Below, piece after piece: positions 34,396 through 46,925 of a DNA stretch of 64,000 nt. The notes below the pieces were generated by a model, which was not told the origin of the DNA, searched no databases, and worked only from the letters and a program-made list of their open reading frames with translations. Position 1 is the first letter of the stretch. Every line of letters starts with the position of its first letter. Both the position numbers and the translations under genes were made by a program. The stretch is from positions 789,951 through 853,950 of the forward strand of contig JAOWCC010000239.1 of NCBI GenBank assembly GCA_030867875.1, written 5' to 3'. The DNA is from Actinernus sp. WN-2022. Taxonomy: Eukaryota; Cnidaria; Anthozoa; Actiniaria; Actinernidae.

Positions 34396-35655
34396 ATCTG
34401 GAATAGCTAAAAATAAGACTACCTTATCAGAGTCCCTAGATGGATCAGTAGACTGTACAGCTGCAGGTGCTTGCTTGCTGCGTCTGGATTTAAGAAATTC
34501 ACGTCTAGCTTCACTGTGCGCAAAGGTATCCTCAATGTTCTTGTGATTGTTTGACTTCCTGATGTAGGTACTCACTGCTCTCTCTTCAGTCCAACATGAA
34601 TAGTTGTCCAAAGAGCTGAAGTGACAAATGTCCTCTGTGAGGTGCAAAAGGCTATGCAGAGTGATCACACACCTATTCAAGCCATATGTCTCCTAAATCA
34701 GTGATCCATATCTCAAGCACATTTCATGGAATGTTACTGCTGCGGTCTCTGTCCACCCATTCCTTGAGTGATTCACCATGTATTCCACAATTCGTGAAAG
34801 GCACACAAGGATATCATATTGAGTGTCACTTAGCATCCCAAGAAAGCATACCTCAGCTGCTGGAAAAGCAAATCTGATAAGGTCCTCTGCTTTCCAGAAG
34901 TTATACCGAGTTGCTATATTTGCAGGTACCTTCCCCTCTTGTGTTCTTTTGTCCAAGGAAAGGAATTAAGACGTTGATCCACTTCTTTCCAATCAATATC
35001 AAACTCTTCATTCTCATTATTCAGGTAGAGCTGTATGTGGTGTTTTACAACATTGAGGGCAATAACATGCATCTAATCGAATACTAGATCTTCATCATAT
35101 AAGAACCCATACAATGGATTCAGCCTGTGAAAGATCGAAAGACTAGTATAGCCACACTCCTTAGCCTTTGTTTGCTTGACACTAATACGCTCTTCTTGAT
35201 CGACATCTTTAACTACGCTTAAATCATCCAGATAGCATTTTGGCTCATTCGAGTAGCGCCATTGCTTCCTAAAATAGGGGAAGTAGTAATGATTAGCATC
35301 TGGAACCCATACAGATTCCAAATGACAGCGGCGACAGCCTTTCTTTCCGCATCTTATTAATTGACCAGACTCACACTGTCCACTATGGTCTCCCTTCCAG
35401 CAAAGAAGAAGATGCTTCACTACTGTGTTTCCAGTGGGCTTATTTGCTATTACAAATGCATAGTTTACAGCAATCCCATTGATGAAGCCACTTTCTAACC
35501 CCCTGACAAGTGGCTCAAAGAATGGATCCAATGCATTACTTCTCTTCTTAGGAATCAGATAGTTGGGAACAAAGCCTATAACGTACGGTTCTTCTTTGTG
35601 ACATCTGTCATGTTTAGACATAGTAGCAATCGATATTTCAATAGCGCTGCGCACA

Positions 35656-36834
35656 GTTACTAAAAATAGATTGTCTGAAAAGAGACCCCCCGCAAAAATC
35701 AGACAAACACACGCGGCTGTTTACAGTATTTCAGTGACTTTGAGAGTCGTGTTAGGACATGATTCATAGGTTTTTCGATCAAAAAAAGAAGAAATACCTG
35801 AAATAAGATTCCCAGTCATATCAGTAATGGTAACTACCAAGAACTGTTGCTGGGGGATATATAAGAGTTACTCTAGATGTATACAAACCTTCATAAATCG
35901 GTCAAAGAGATATCCTCTCAGAGATGGAAGTATCGATTGGTACACCGCTAGCAGAGTTTCTCATCTTTTCTCAGTGCTTTTCCGTTCCAAAACTCAGTGA
36001 GAAATGTCAGCGTTGGATAAATGTTTGTACAGGAGACTTCAAAAACACAGAATAATAACGAGACAAGTGCATTGAAATACACTACCCGCCAGTAAACATA
36101 GCGAGAAGGAATTACAGTTCAACCATAGTTTACTTGAATTTATGGATTTGAAGTAAAGTTTTGAAGCGAACTGACTCATGTTCGTCATCTACAATGGTTT
36201 GATTTATTTTACGAACACAAATGAAGTTTTAAAATTATTTTCGAAATGTCGCACGGAATGGGTATCTTGCAGGTAATTTGAAAACTCGACAAATGCAAAA
36301 CATAATATAATAGCTTGAAAGAGCACACCAACATATAAAGCAAGACTGCTTAATTTTAGGGTAATTTGTTTTTTCTTACAAAGCTATAAATTTGCAAACA
36401 AAAATATCATTTGTACAGAGAAATATTACAGAGAAAATATAATTCCGGGCACATTTGTCTGTGAAGCTTTGTCGAACCATAAATGATTAGCTCGTACTTT
36501 TGTTAGTCTGTTCAAAATCTTGCACAGTTGGTATCTTTTTTCCACCCATTACATTAGCTTTGGTCTCCGATGAATTTAATTTTAAAGAATTTCAAATATT
36601 AAGTTACTTGCTGGCTACAATATATAGTCAATATTCGCATTCGCCGATGAATCTCTTACGGAAAACCTGACTTTTCAAAGTTTAGGTGAAGTCTTACAAC
36701 GATATTCAATGGGAAAAGATAAGTTTGGGATTCAGTTAGAGCTTGACTATATTAAACGTGGTTTACGGCAACGAATAGGCCAGTCCAAGATAATTTCCAC
36801 TGACCACTCTAGGCTTGTAGGAGCCGGGGAAACA
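35656..36834. other. Intron-like gap, no coding sequence
   Basis: AT-rich, with no recognisable coding blocks. It is part of the large interval that separates the two halves of the EnSpm-like gene. Confidence 0.4.
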
Positions 36835-37031
36835 TGGCGCGAAATACAGTGTTTGTATGGGAATCCGATGCCACGATTGCACGCTTCCCAGTACAACTAC
36901 ATCCCTCACATTTTGATCAGTTAATCTCTTACCTGGTATCTTAAGTTTGCAGACAGTGAATATTTCCGAAATTCGATTTGACGAAAATTATTTGGCATCG
37001 GATTCCCATACAAACACTGTATTTCACGCCA
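36835..37031. repeat. Inverted repeat with ~39-bp arms
   Basis: TGGCGCGAAATACAGTGTTT...GGGAATCCGATGCCA (36835-36873) and its inverse at 36993-37031 with a single main mismatch. Spacer about 120 bp. It abuts the SAP fragment. Confidence 0.8.
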
Positions 37032-37312
37032 TCTTTGCACCCCCACTCCCCAGACTCGAAACTCGCTTGATAAGATCGCCGTTTGTCGCTTTGTTTCAAT
37101 CCTCTGTATTTTAGCCAACGTTTAAGCTGTTCGACAGTACAATCATCAGGTTTTCTTTCGAAATATATTGCAGGAAAGCCGTCATTTCTGGTAGAATAGT
37201 CAGACGACAAACTGAAGTGCTGGTCAATTCTTGTAAGTTCTAACGCGAAAAGTGGTAAATTTGTCTGAGTCTTGGCGGGGGGTCTACATTTTGTGACGTC
37301 ATCTGTGCGCAA
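37032..37312 (-). pseudogene. Solo SAP-domain exon of a third ISL2EU-type nuclease gene
   Basis: Minus-strand reading has PDDCTVEQLKRWLKYRGLKQ, a typical SAP helix-turn-helix. After a one-base shift near 37075 it continues NGDLIKRVSSLGSG, which completes the motif (compare LVKRL in the copy at 32.4-32.6 kb). The fold-back at 36835-37031 follows at once. The SWIM and YqaJ parts are not present nearby, so it is a fragment. Confidence 0.6.
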
Positions 37313-38219
37313 CGCTATTGCTCCACACCCTTTAGCTGAGCCAGAAAAGGGCTGCCAGCCATCCCAGTGGCCTGCAAGTTGAATAATATATAGCAGTTGT
37401 TATTAAAAACCAATCAATCAATGATCGATAGGCCTTTTCCGCTTGCCGCATTTGTTTTCCCAACTCGAATCCCTTTAGCTATTGTTGTATAATATTTTCT
37501 TTGTTAATGAGTAATGCATGAGGAAAGAAATTACTATGGATGTTACTAATGATGACTAATGATGAATGATCTTCAAACTCCTTCATCCTAGTTGGCACGT
37601 AATGAAGATTATAATACGTAAGTATGAAGGCATTCGCTTGGGCCATGTCTATTATGTGCATAAATTAGAATAATTTCTTCATATTACTGGTATCTATTAT
37701 TTTATTTACATGGCAATTAGGATGTGGAAGTTTGAAAATAATTCATCATTGTGTACGAAAATTCAAGCTTTAGAATTATGTCATCTTGAGATCGGCTGGG
37801 ATTTTTTTCTCAAACAGCCAAAAAAAAATCACATACCGCAACATGTTTTGCAATGTTGTCAAAAATTAAAATTAGTAGCTCTACTATTTCATGCCTCGTG
37901 TAACATGGCCCAAACTGGGATTCAAACAGTACTGTTTGTGAAAATAAATTGGTAAGAGAGTGTTTATGGGGAGACCTTTAGAAGCCAAAAAGGTGTACAC
38001 GGTTAACTCTGGTTATAATACTGTGCAGTAGAGCAGAAATATACAACACTTAAATATTCTGGTTTCATTTTATCCCCTGGATATTTCTGATGACTTGAAG
38101 AAGGATAACAAAGTGAGCTTAGGTGGTATTTATAAGGGGCACTCATTCTTCACAATTCTGTATCTATATTAGAAAATGCAAAACCCTGTTGTTTTGTACT
38201 GTGAAGGTGGCCTGCAGGT
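37313..38219. other. No gene recognised
   Basis: Contains a small GAATGATGACTAATGATG repeat near 37540-37570. Otherwise AT-rich unique sequence inside the EnSpm-like gap. Confidence 0.4.
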
Positions 38220-38325
38220 AATTATTCCAGAATTCTAACTGCGAATTTCAAAGTTTTACAGAGATTGAGCAGAAAACGAACATGTAACGGTGCAAATAAA
38301 ATAGGGTTAGAATTCTGGAATAATT
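38220..38325. repeat. 20-bp inverted repeat with a 66-bp loop
   Basis: AATTATTCCAGAATTCTAAC at 38220-38239 and GTTAGAATTCTGGAATAATT at 38306-38325 are exact inverses. It directly adjoins the tail of the SINE. Confidence 0.85.
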
Positions 38326-38499
38326 TATTTTTTATTTTATTTACAACATTTGGGCGTAACGCCACGGGAAACAAACAATAGGACTCAAGGTCCCCTGCGA
38401 GGCTTGTCTCCGCCATGTCAGTGGACCTACGATTTTACGTCCTTATCCGAGAAGACGTGAAGGTCTAACCATTTGCAGTTGGTTCACAAAGGCAGCACC

Positions 38500-38538
<39 letters not shown>

Positions 38539-38605
38539 CCGGGGTTTTGAACCCGCGACCTCCCGCTCGACAGACCGGAGCTTAACCACTGAGCTAACCG
38601 GGAGG
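38326..38605 (-). mobile_element. tRNA-derived SINE
   Basis: Read on the minus strand, the head at about 38605 has a Pol III A box (TAGCTCAGTGG, 38586-38596) and a B box (GGTTCAAAACC, 38543-38553) spaced as in a tRNA gene. The body then runs to an A/T-rich tail (AAATAAAATAAAAAATAAAT) ending near 38326. The tRNA-like part is about 75 bp and continues into unrelated body and tail, so it is a SINE rather than a functional tRNA gene. Confidence 0.8.
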
Positions 38606-40401
38606 TTAGATTACATTACAATGTACCTGTGGGCCACCTTAAAATCACAATAACCTCCAAGGTACATTAACCTTATTTTGAAGGGCCCAAATTAAACTTC
38701 ATCCTCTCTTCAATTGAAATACAAAAGAACGCTGCCTTGTGGCAACCCATTGATAAGGCCTCTCAAATAATATGACCGACTCATTAATATGGCCACTTTT
38801 ACATGCCCCTACCCCAACATATGAAAATCTATAGATTTTCATCCATTTTACTCTTTATCATATAAATACAGGGTTCCACTGTATCACGTTAAGGACTGGT
38901 ACCAAACAAACCACTCTTACCACAATAGTCAATGTTGCGTGGATTACCTCTCACTTCTTTGGGACAATGCTCAAAGGAAGTTCCACATTCATCACAGGTT
39001 AAACTTCTTATTCTTGTAAATTGGTCCTTCAAAGGTGACTGCATTATCTCCTTAGATGACAAAATGTTCATGCAACCATCAAAAGGGCATCTAACTGGTA
39101 GAATAAAGCATTTATCAGGGTCCCAAAAATATGACCGTTCTGCAAATGTTGTTCCATCCCAGAGTTCTTTTTTCAAATGCCACCCCATCCTTCCCTTGCT
39201 TCTTCAGGCATCCAATGCGCTCTCTCTGACCAGTGTGCTGTCATTCTCTGGCATATTTCAGGCGAAGAGCACCACAACCTTACTTTTTCTACCAAACTCA
39301 AATAGTAGAAGGGCATGTTGCCTGGTTGGCCATAGTGAGGGCATACATCAGTTTGCATTTCCATGAGACCATAATGGCGGGGGTGTTCTGAACTTAAACA
39401 CACCCGGTAAAGTTTTGGCACAGCAAATCCAATTTCCTTCAGAAGTGCTTGTACATTATACCAGTTGTCAGGCCAATGTCTAGCAGCACCTCATTGCCTG
39501 ATGCATGTAATGACCGCCCCCATGCTAGAAGTTTTTCAAAACTATTTATAGAACAGTTTAACTTGCCCTTTAATTCAAGCAAGCGACTGACTGCATCTTC
39601 CACAAACTCTTTGACTCTGTCTGAATCGGACTGCACTTCTTCCGGGTCAAAATTATGATCGTTTATACCACTACAAGCACTACTGGCACTGACGTCATCA
39701 GCCAATCCAGCTTGATTTAGTATTGGCGAGCCAGGGGCATGTTTATCATACCGATCTTGAACCTCTAAGTATTCCATTTCTTCATCGTCATGTACTGAAT
39801 CACTTTGTTCGTCTGAGATTTCTTTTACTTTCAAGTGGTCGCCATCATTAGGGAGTTTCAGATTCGAGTACGAGTACGACAACGAGTACGACTTTTCACA
39901 ATCGACGAACAGTTTAAAAAGATATATGAACAAACATATACTCTTAGTAGCTTGTTCTCGTGTCTGCAGCATTGCTTGGCAGAAATGAAAGATTTGTACT
40001 TTCTTGCCATGCTGTCATTCTCCAGACTGCTTTTCCGTGACATTTATCACACGGCCAGTGCACATGTGGGTCGCAAAATCTTGAAATATCTCTTCCCTGC
40101 TCGGAGTCTTTGCAGTAACACACAGAAAGAGACATGCTAGCCGTATTCTAAAATAAAAAGCTTAGAACTTCTGTAAAGTCGTCACGTAAAACTATAAGTC
40201 CCTTTAAATTCGATCCCATAATGCCACAGGCTATTTACATCCGGGACTGCTGTTCTTTGTTCATATGCGATTTTATTGGTCAGCGGATCCATTTTCGGCG
40301 GGAAAACCTTTGGTTCGTTCTTTTGGCGGGGCGTTTCTAGAAGTTAGTTCTCCGAGTTTGTGAGCTTCGTTTGCGCTGGTTTGCTTTGGTTTTACATCAA
40401 T

Positions 40402-43400
40402 ATGGCATCAGAAAAGCTTATAGAAGGTGAGTTTGTTATTTCCACTCAATTAAAAGTGCTACATATCGTAATTATGATTGTCTTTCCGCATCTTTCTCGG
40501 TCTGACCCGATTTCTGCGCGCCATGCATCCGAGTGTGGTGTTGTCTGCATTCGCCATTCAGTTTCTCTGACGGTAGGATTTTTTTTGAAAATTAAGTTCT
40601 TGTCAGTTGCTTAAATTACCAACACTTGAGAGAAATATTTCAAGATACTTCAGTTGTGAACTTTCTACGATGTCTCAAAACAACGTACTCAGTATTAACT
40701 TAAAACTGAGGCTGAGCGAAGTTTATCTATTCTTCATTAACTGAGGTTGCATTTTTGTCTTTAAAAGGCGGTATTTTTTATGTCTTTAAGATTGGAGCCC
40801 TTCTGAAGTGGCTAACTGGCTTAAAGGAGACGAAGGAAAGCTTTTTGAAGGTACTGAAACTTACTTCAAGCTAAATTCCATACATAGAATTCAGAAATAT
40901 GTCCTCTTTCGCTTGAATGTTATGCACTAGTACAGTGAAAGTGAAAAATAATATCCAAGTACACGCTTTTGGTATAATGTAGGTGGATACAATGCTCAAA
41001 ATTTCTTTTTAATGTGTATACTGATCACAATTATGTGCAATTTACTTCTCTGCTGCCCTATCTATCGTCAAGGAACATTTATCAGTATTCTTGTGAAAGG
41101 GGCATAACTTATAGCCCTAGGGATTGGGCTGCAAGGGGGCACAGTTATTAAGGGGCCATCAACATAAAATGTGAAGATCCTTTATTCTTTCTGGTTCATT
41201 TTAGTTTCTTTGCAAGTCCAGTAGATTGTTTGAATCCCGGGGGGTACACATAAGGCGGGCAGGGATGATTGTCGGAAAAAATTAATTTGACCCCTAAAAG
41301 ATACCAATGTAGGCATGGCTTGGTAGAGGCCAAGCCTTAAGAGTAACCCCTAAAATTCACAAACACATAGAAAATCAATGCGTTTATTTACAACATCAAG
41401 GCTCTCAATGTCGATAGTATTTTATGGAGAAGTCAGAACTGATATCTGGTACGATATATCAGAACTAAGTATCCATCAGACACCAATAAAGATACATTTA
41501 AACAAAATGGTGGTTTTCGTCCTTTTACCCCTAAAAGAGACTACAAGATCACGATTTTACCCTCTAAAAGATACGACGATCACCCCTGCCCACCTTATGT
41601 GAGAGTACCCAGCCCCCCAGGGTTTGAATGTTCGCTTATTTTATAATGGTACCACTGGCATTCATCATGTTTTTATTTTTATTTAGAGGCTGGTGTGTCA
41701 GGGGTTGCCCTGAAATTAATCGATAGAGACCCAGAGGAACCCAGAAACCGTCACCCACTAGCGAAGACCCACAAGGGGGCAAACCGAAAATAAAGAAGGA
41801 AGACAAAGCAAAAATTACCCCAGAACAGCTGCGGCTATACAATAACAAGTTAGTTGTTAATTAGTTACATTACATGTAAGTACTCAACAGTGCCATTGAG
41901 CACCATCCTTAAAGGGGCCCTTAAAGCATTCTGTCGAGTCAATTTTTGAGGGTTTGGTTGCCGAGTCCATGAAGGATAGCTTTTTCATCTGACTGCCACT
42001 TGTATTTGGGTGGCATGGGCACTTTAACCAATCAAACATGCTGTAACATATCAAGTCATGTATTAGGAGCTCCACTTTGAGGCTGTCTTTAAATATATAT
42101 AATATTAATGTTTTGCAGAGTCAAGGTGATGAGATGCTTGTCGTAAACAGTGGCCAGGAAAAGCAAAGGTGTATTTCAAAGATCAAAACGCCTTGATATT
42201 ATCTGAGATGGTGGGCTCGCTTGAACCTTTGGCAACTATTAAAGAAATTGGCTTTGGAAGAGGTAGCTAGAATTATATTACCAACAACAATATGCTATAC
42301 TTAATAGAAAACATTTTCCGTACTGTTTACATATAGCTGATATATTTATATCAGGCTATGTAAACATAGGAAAAGGTTTTCTACTGCTTTTATAAAATAA
42401 TTCCATGTGACATCAAAACCGTGTTTACATACTGTCAGCAAACATGGCTATAGGCTAATCAGAGCGTGCATAGTATCCCTGATTATTTTTATAAATATTA
42501 TTAGGTCCCACAAACTCCCCTTCTGTTCGAAATCTTCAGGTAAAAAGACTGCCAAAAATAAATGTCCTTCCAGATGGCGTAATAATATTAAATATTGTTT
42601 CAAATGATTTCTTTTGTTTTAGCTGCCATATCTGCTCATATCAAGCAATAGGCGTTTGAAAAGAATCGACGCATAAGTAATGATACGACTTTGAGGTACA
42701 TATCAATTAAATCTAATTGACAGTTGTTACTATTTATTTGCTATATAAATTTTAATATTACAGTTCTCACCTCTCACCACTGTGCCAATGGCCATGTTTC
42801 GAGTCTGTCATGAGTAGTAGTGTTGTACACAGATGCAAGCTGCCCCCCTCTCCTCAGGCACTGGGGATTAATAAAGCCCAGGCAGTCCTTGGGACCACAG
42901 TAATTGGCAGTTGTGTTGTGTTACCTAACCATATTGATGCATACACTATCTTTAAATGATTTTTTAAACGAATAAAGTTTTGGGTAAATCTTTTAGCTCG
43001 GCTGTTTTATAGAATTGAAACATTTGACTTTCTTATTGCATTTGTGGATGATTATAATATTACTGTATTGAAGTTATGGTTATACTATAGCTTGGTTATA
43101 CATGTGTGGTTTGATATACACTCATGTATAGTTATTAAATTACATTTTGTAGGCCGTGATACAGTAAATAGATGAAAATTGATAAATTGTACTTTGTTTT
43201 AATTTCAGATGTATCCACTGATGCTGAGGCACCGTGTGATGAAGATGCAGAATCTGGGCTATCAGATTATAGTGCCCAACTAATTGTAGCAGTGGGTTTG
43301 GGACAAGTTGCATTCCGAGCCATTAACTATAAGAAACTATGTCACGTGGGAAAGCAGTTAAAACCAGAGGAATAGGGAAGTACAATGTTGCTATGAATGT

Positions 43401-43645
43401 GGCCAAAGCCCTTATAGAACAAAACTACATACAATTAGAAGAAGGCACTACGATGAACTGTGTCAAAAGGTCAAATATATATTACAGTTCTTAAAGATAT
43501 CATCAAAGAGCTGGAAGAGAAATCACATCCTGCCACCAACAGTACCATGTCAGGCAATGATTCATCGCCATCTCCTAGTGGCTCAGAGAGTGGCACAGAT
43601 GATACAGAAACACTATCCAATGATGATGATAATTATAATGATTAA
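40402..43645 (+). pseudogene. Decayed five-exon SAM-domain gene
   Basis: Exon 1 (40402-40426) starts MASEKLIE and ends at a GTGAGT donor. Exon 2 (40791-40850) reads DWSPSEVANWLKGDEGKLFE and exon 3 (41687-41848) EAGVSGVALKLIDRD then, shifted, PSPTSEDPQGGKPKIKKEDK. Together these form the W...EV..WL...F...GV.G..LL core of a SAM (sterile alpha motif) domain. Exon 4 (42119-42262) gives KVYFKDQNALILSEM and SLEPLATIKEIGFGR; exon 5 (43209-43645) gives SDYSAQLIVAVGLGQVAFRA and an acidic Ser-rich tail. Every internal exon after exon 2 contains a frame change. The gene is divergent from the EnSpm-like transposase, with 266 bp between starts. It may be a companion gene or a host pseudogene. Confidence 0.55.
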
Positions 43646-44104
43646 TAATGTTCATTTTATATGCTCTTACTGATTCAGTACTTTATTTACGTGACATACG
43701 TTTTGTTTATCACAGTAATTGTTAATAAAGTAGTTATAAAAAGTAGATATAACTATTAGTAACATCAAGTGTATTAAACTCTGACACATTTTCAGCTCAA
43801 CAGTTTAGAGCGTTTTCTTCTTTTACAGGTATTTTATGAGGTTTTTGGCAAGCAGAAATTAACATGAATCACCTGCTAAGACATTTTTGGGCAATCAATG
43901 ATATACCAAGCAGGGAAATCAAATGAAGTGTACCTGTGTTATGTTTGCGCAAACAAAACAACTATGAAACTGTTGATTGCTGAAGAGATCGAGTGCCACT
44001 TCATGGCAATTAAAAACAGCAAATTGCCAGTTGAGAAACCTTACGAGTTTGCTTAACCGTTATGAGTTTGTTTATCAACGGCCGCATAAATAAAAGCTAA
44101 TATA
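43646..44104. other. No gene recognised
   Basis: Short 3' flank of the SAM gene. AT-rich. Confidence 0.4.
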
Positions 44105-44392
44105 TAATAATAACAATCGATTTATGTAGTGCTATTCCCTAAAGACCCATAGCGCTTTACGATACAACAAGTATTAAAAGCTAACTTACTAAAAATTGTT
44201 ACGCAATAACACAGATACGTATCGTTTTACAAGTAATTCCCTATTTTATACCAAAAAGAAAATTGAATAATAACAATATTAATGGCTTAAATAATGGCTT
44301 AAATACTTGGCAACATATAATATACCAAAAAGCGTTGATTTAAAACGACTTGTTTAACACTAGAATTAAAAGAACTAAGAGAATCAATAGAC
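44105..44392 (-). mobile_element. LINE 3' end fragment
   Basis: TATATAATAATAACAAT followed by TTATGTAGTGCTATTCCC and CATAGCGCTTTACGA resembles the minus-strand 3' region of the LINE at 28440-28520. No coding portion is left. Confidence 0.5.
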
Positions 44393-45926
44393 CTCATTTC
44401 TGTTTAACAAGTCACTCAAGCTTGGAACTCTCCCTACTGAATGGAAACTTGCCAACATCACCCCTCTCCACAAGAAAGGAAATAAGAGTTATGTAGAAAA
44501 CTACAGACCCATTTCCTTGATGTGCATAGTCGCTAAAGTACTGGAGCGTTGTATTTACAATCGTCTGATAGACCACCTTCAAAATATGATCTCTGAAGCT
44601 CAGTACGGCTTCCTTAAAGGCAAATCCTGTACCGCTCAGCTACTGACAGTCCTCCATCGCATTGGTCAAAACCTGGACTTGGGCAAACAAACCGACGTCC
44701 TTTACTTCGACATCTCTAAAGCCTTTGACACAGTTGACCACAAACTACTCTTGCGCAAACTTAGCCGATTTGGTATCACAGGTGGAGTGCTAGACTGGTT
44801 CAAGAACTACCTCTCTGGTCGCCAGCAGCGTGTAACAGTTCATGGCGCCATGTCGAACACGCTTCCAGTCACTTCCGGTGTTCCCCAAGGGTCTATTCTG
44901 GGACCCCTTCTGTTCTTGATCTATGTCAACGACCTCCCATTATCGATCATCTCGTCCTCCGTCGAGGTGACAATGTTTGCTGACGACACCAAATGCTTCT
45001 CGGTAGTGGAATCTGCAGCAGACATCTCCATTCTTCAGGGTGAGGTATTTAATTTGGCGACCTGGGCACGCTCTTGGCGGCTGAAGTTCAATGCGAAGAA
45101 ATGTAAAGTTTTAACCATTACCAGGAAACGCAGTCCCCTATTGGCTAACTATACCATTGATGGTCAAGTTTTGGACCATGTTCCTAGCGAAAAAGACCTA
45201 GGCGTGACCGTTGGTACCGACCTTACATGGTCCATTCACATTCGTCAACAGATCACCAAGGCGAACCAGTTGCTTGGCCTACTCAGACGCTCTGCCGTCA
45301 AAGTCCGATGTACTAGCGCCCGTCGATGTCTGTACTTGTCCCTGGTTAGGTCGAACCTTGCCTATGCCTCACAAGTATGGAGCCCACAAACTGTCGATCT
45401 GATGCAGGACATAGAAAGAACACAAAGGAGGGCTACTAAGTTTATTCTCCTATTGCCCTTCCAAACAGACATCTCCTACAAATCTAGACTCTTAACTCTA
45501 AAGCTTTTACCTTTATGTTACTGGTATGAATACCTTGACCTCATCTTCTTGTATAAGGCAAAACACGGTTTAGTAACCTTAGCTCCAGATGTTTTGCCAA
45601 AGCTTGTAAACAGGGTGAATATAAGCATCTCTCTACGTTCGATGGATAACTCACTTAATCTTATTACTTATCAGATTCCTAATGTCAAGACCCTGTGTTA
45701 CCAAAATAGTTATTTTATAAGAGCTTCCCGAACTTGGAATACACTTCCACACGAACTGCGTAAATCAGATATCTCTTTACCTAAGTTTAGATCATTACTA
45801 TTTAAATATTACGTGTCTGCCATCACTTCTGTATTTGACATCGAGAACCCTAGGTCTTGGAAGTCTGTATGTCTGAAATGTCACCAGGCAAGACAGTTAA
45901 CCGCACCTCTCAAATGCTGCTTTTAG
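44393..45926 (+). CDS. Non-LTR reverse transcriptase, 5'-truncated but open
   Basis: The frame is open from about 44393 (LKLGTLPTEWKLANITPLHK) to TAG at 45924-45926. Visible are NYRPISL, YGFLKGKSCTAQ, the FDISKAFDTVDHKLLL block (motif A), SGVPQGSILGPLLFLIYVND and the catalytic FADD (MFADDTKCF). Further on are LKFNAKKCKVLTI, DLGVTV, and a C-terminal region ending in RASRTWNTLPHELRKSDISL, as in CR1-like elements. With no stop or frame shift over 1.5 kb it is a relatively young insertion. It lacks the N-terminal apurinic endonuclease and its own promoter, so it cannot move alone. Clade (CR1 versus L2/Rex) is not certain. Confidence 0.9.
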
Positions 45927-46121
45927 GTTGAAATAGGTATTGTAATTAGATCATTTATTGTAATTTTATTTTTCATAGGAAACCAACGTAATTGGCTAAC
46001 GCTGTGTTGGTTCTCGTGGCCTCTATGTTTTGTTTGTTGTATATTTTACTTTATTCTATTTTGTATCTTCTATTATGGCCGAAGTAAGTAAATAAAATAA
46101 AATAAAAAATAAATAAAATAG
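44393..46121 (+). mobile_element. 5'-truncated LINE (CR1/L2/Rex-like)
   Basis: Open reverse transcriptase frame, short 3' UTR and an AAATAAAAT-type tail at 46084-46121. The 5' portion including any endonuclease is missing. Confidence 0.8.
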
Positions 46122-46575
46122 GAGTAGATACCGAAAAAGCCCGGAGTCCATGGTTTCAATTATACTACAGGACCTTGAGGAAATGTTGACTTAACGAGCG
46201 TAGCGTCGGGACTTGTCGAACTAGTAGCTTGTCGAAGTAAAATGCTCTCATTGTTTATTTGTTTTATGAAAGAAGTACATATGCGCTTTGGGTAACGAAT
46301 TTCATTATTTCAAGCGGATTAAAAACACAATCGAACCCATGAATTTTCCCTGGATACTTCGAATATGATTTGACCTTGGCAGGAAACCAGTGTATTCCTT
46401 TACGAGTGGGACTTTTCACAACCACGCTTGGTAGTTTGAAATGTACTCGACATCACAGACACTTTAAAACAGATCGATAATTTATATAAAAGAACGAAAA
46501 GCACATTAACAGACTATAGAATACTTGTAAGTCTTTCAACAAACCGAAACACAATCCCGTAAATTTTAAATTAGT
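46122..46575. other. No gene recognised
   Basis: Unique AT-rich sequence 3' of the LINE. A CG-rich word (GAGCGTAGCGTCGGGAC) at 46196-46212 is not explained. Confidence 0.4.
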
Positions 46576-46925
46576 AAGTCTAGAGTCTTGACAACACAGT
46601 GAAAAGTCTTGAATAAAATCCCGTTCGTTAAGTCTCGAGTTTTGACTTAATTGAAGTCTGGCACACAATCTTGGCCCGTAGATAATTCCGATTTGTATCC
46701 TTTGTCGTGGAACTGTTGGCAGAGTCCGCGACAATCTTTAGAGAATTATATATGGCGCTGGGCCAATGCACGACTGCATAACAACACATCTATTGAACTT
46801 GAAATGAAACGAAGTCTAGAGTCTTGACAACACAGTGAAAAGTCTTAAAAAATAAGCGTTCGTTATTAAAGTCTGGAGTCTGGACTTAATAAGTCTGTCA
46901 CACAATCTTGGCCCGTAGCTCGTAG
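46576..46925. repeat. ~110-bp direct repeats, offset 236 bp
   Basis: AAGTCTAGAGTCTTGACAAC begins at 46576 and at 46812. Downstream words GTTCGTTA, ACACAATCTTGGCCCGTAG recur in step with small indels. Confidence 0.8.

Larger units (their letters stand above)
33131..40135 (-). pseudogene. EnSpm/CACTA-like transposase, multi-exon and degenerate
   Basis: N-terminal blocks at 40135-39950 (CYCKDSEQGRDISRFCDPHV, a zinc-like start), an acidic middle (39850-39600), LLAWGRSLHASGNEVLLDIG, then NVQALLKEIGFAVPKLYRVC after a frame change near 39475. FAERSYFWDPDKCFILPVRC and CDECGTSF follow to 38925. After a large gap with a candidate donor (GGTAAGAG near 38925), the transposase core runs from about 35656: GFVPNYLIPKKR, VKHLLLCWKGDHSGQC, CGKKGCRRC, RLNPLYGFLYD, MHVIALNVVKHH, HLTEDICHFSSLDN, EERAVSTYIRKSNN. 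A final exon from 33955 ends at TGA 33131-33133. Order and motifs resemble Transposase_21 (CACTA). Lesions: TAG at 35073-35075 and 34693-34695, a frame change near 34950, and a 4-bp GGCC duplication near 33620-33628. Confidence 0.65.

Noticed and set aside
38530..38605. A tRNA gene on the minus strand
   Set aside because: A and B boxes are present, but the sequence continues directly into a body and an A/T-rich tail. This is the pattern of a tRNA-derived SINE, and the cloverleaf arms are not all paired.
41904..42030. Small TTAA element ending in GGCACTTTAA
   Set aside because: The right end looks like the AGTGCC family, but the left side does not carry a matching inverted end.
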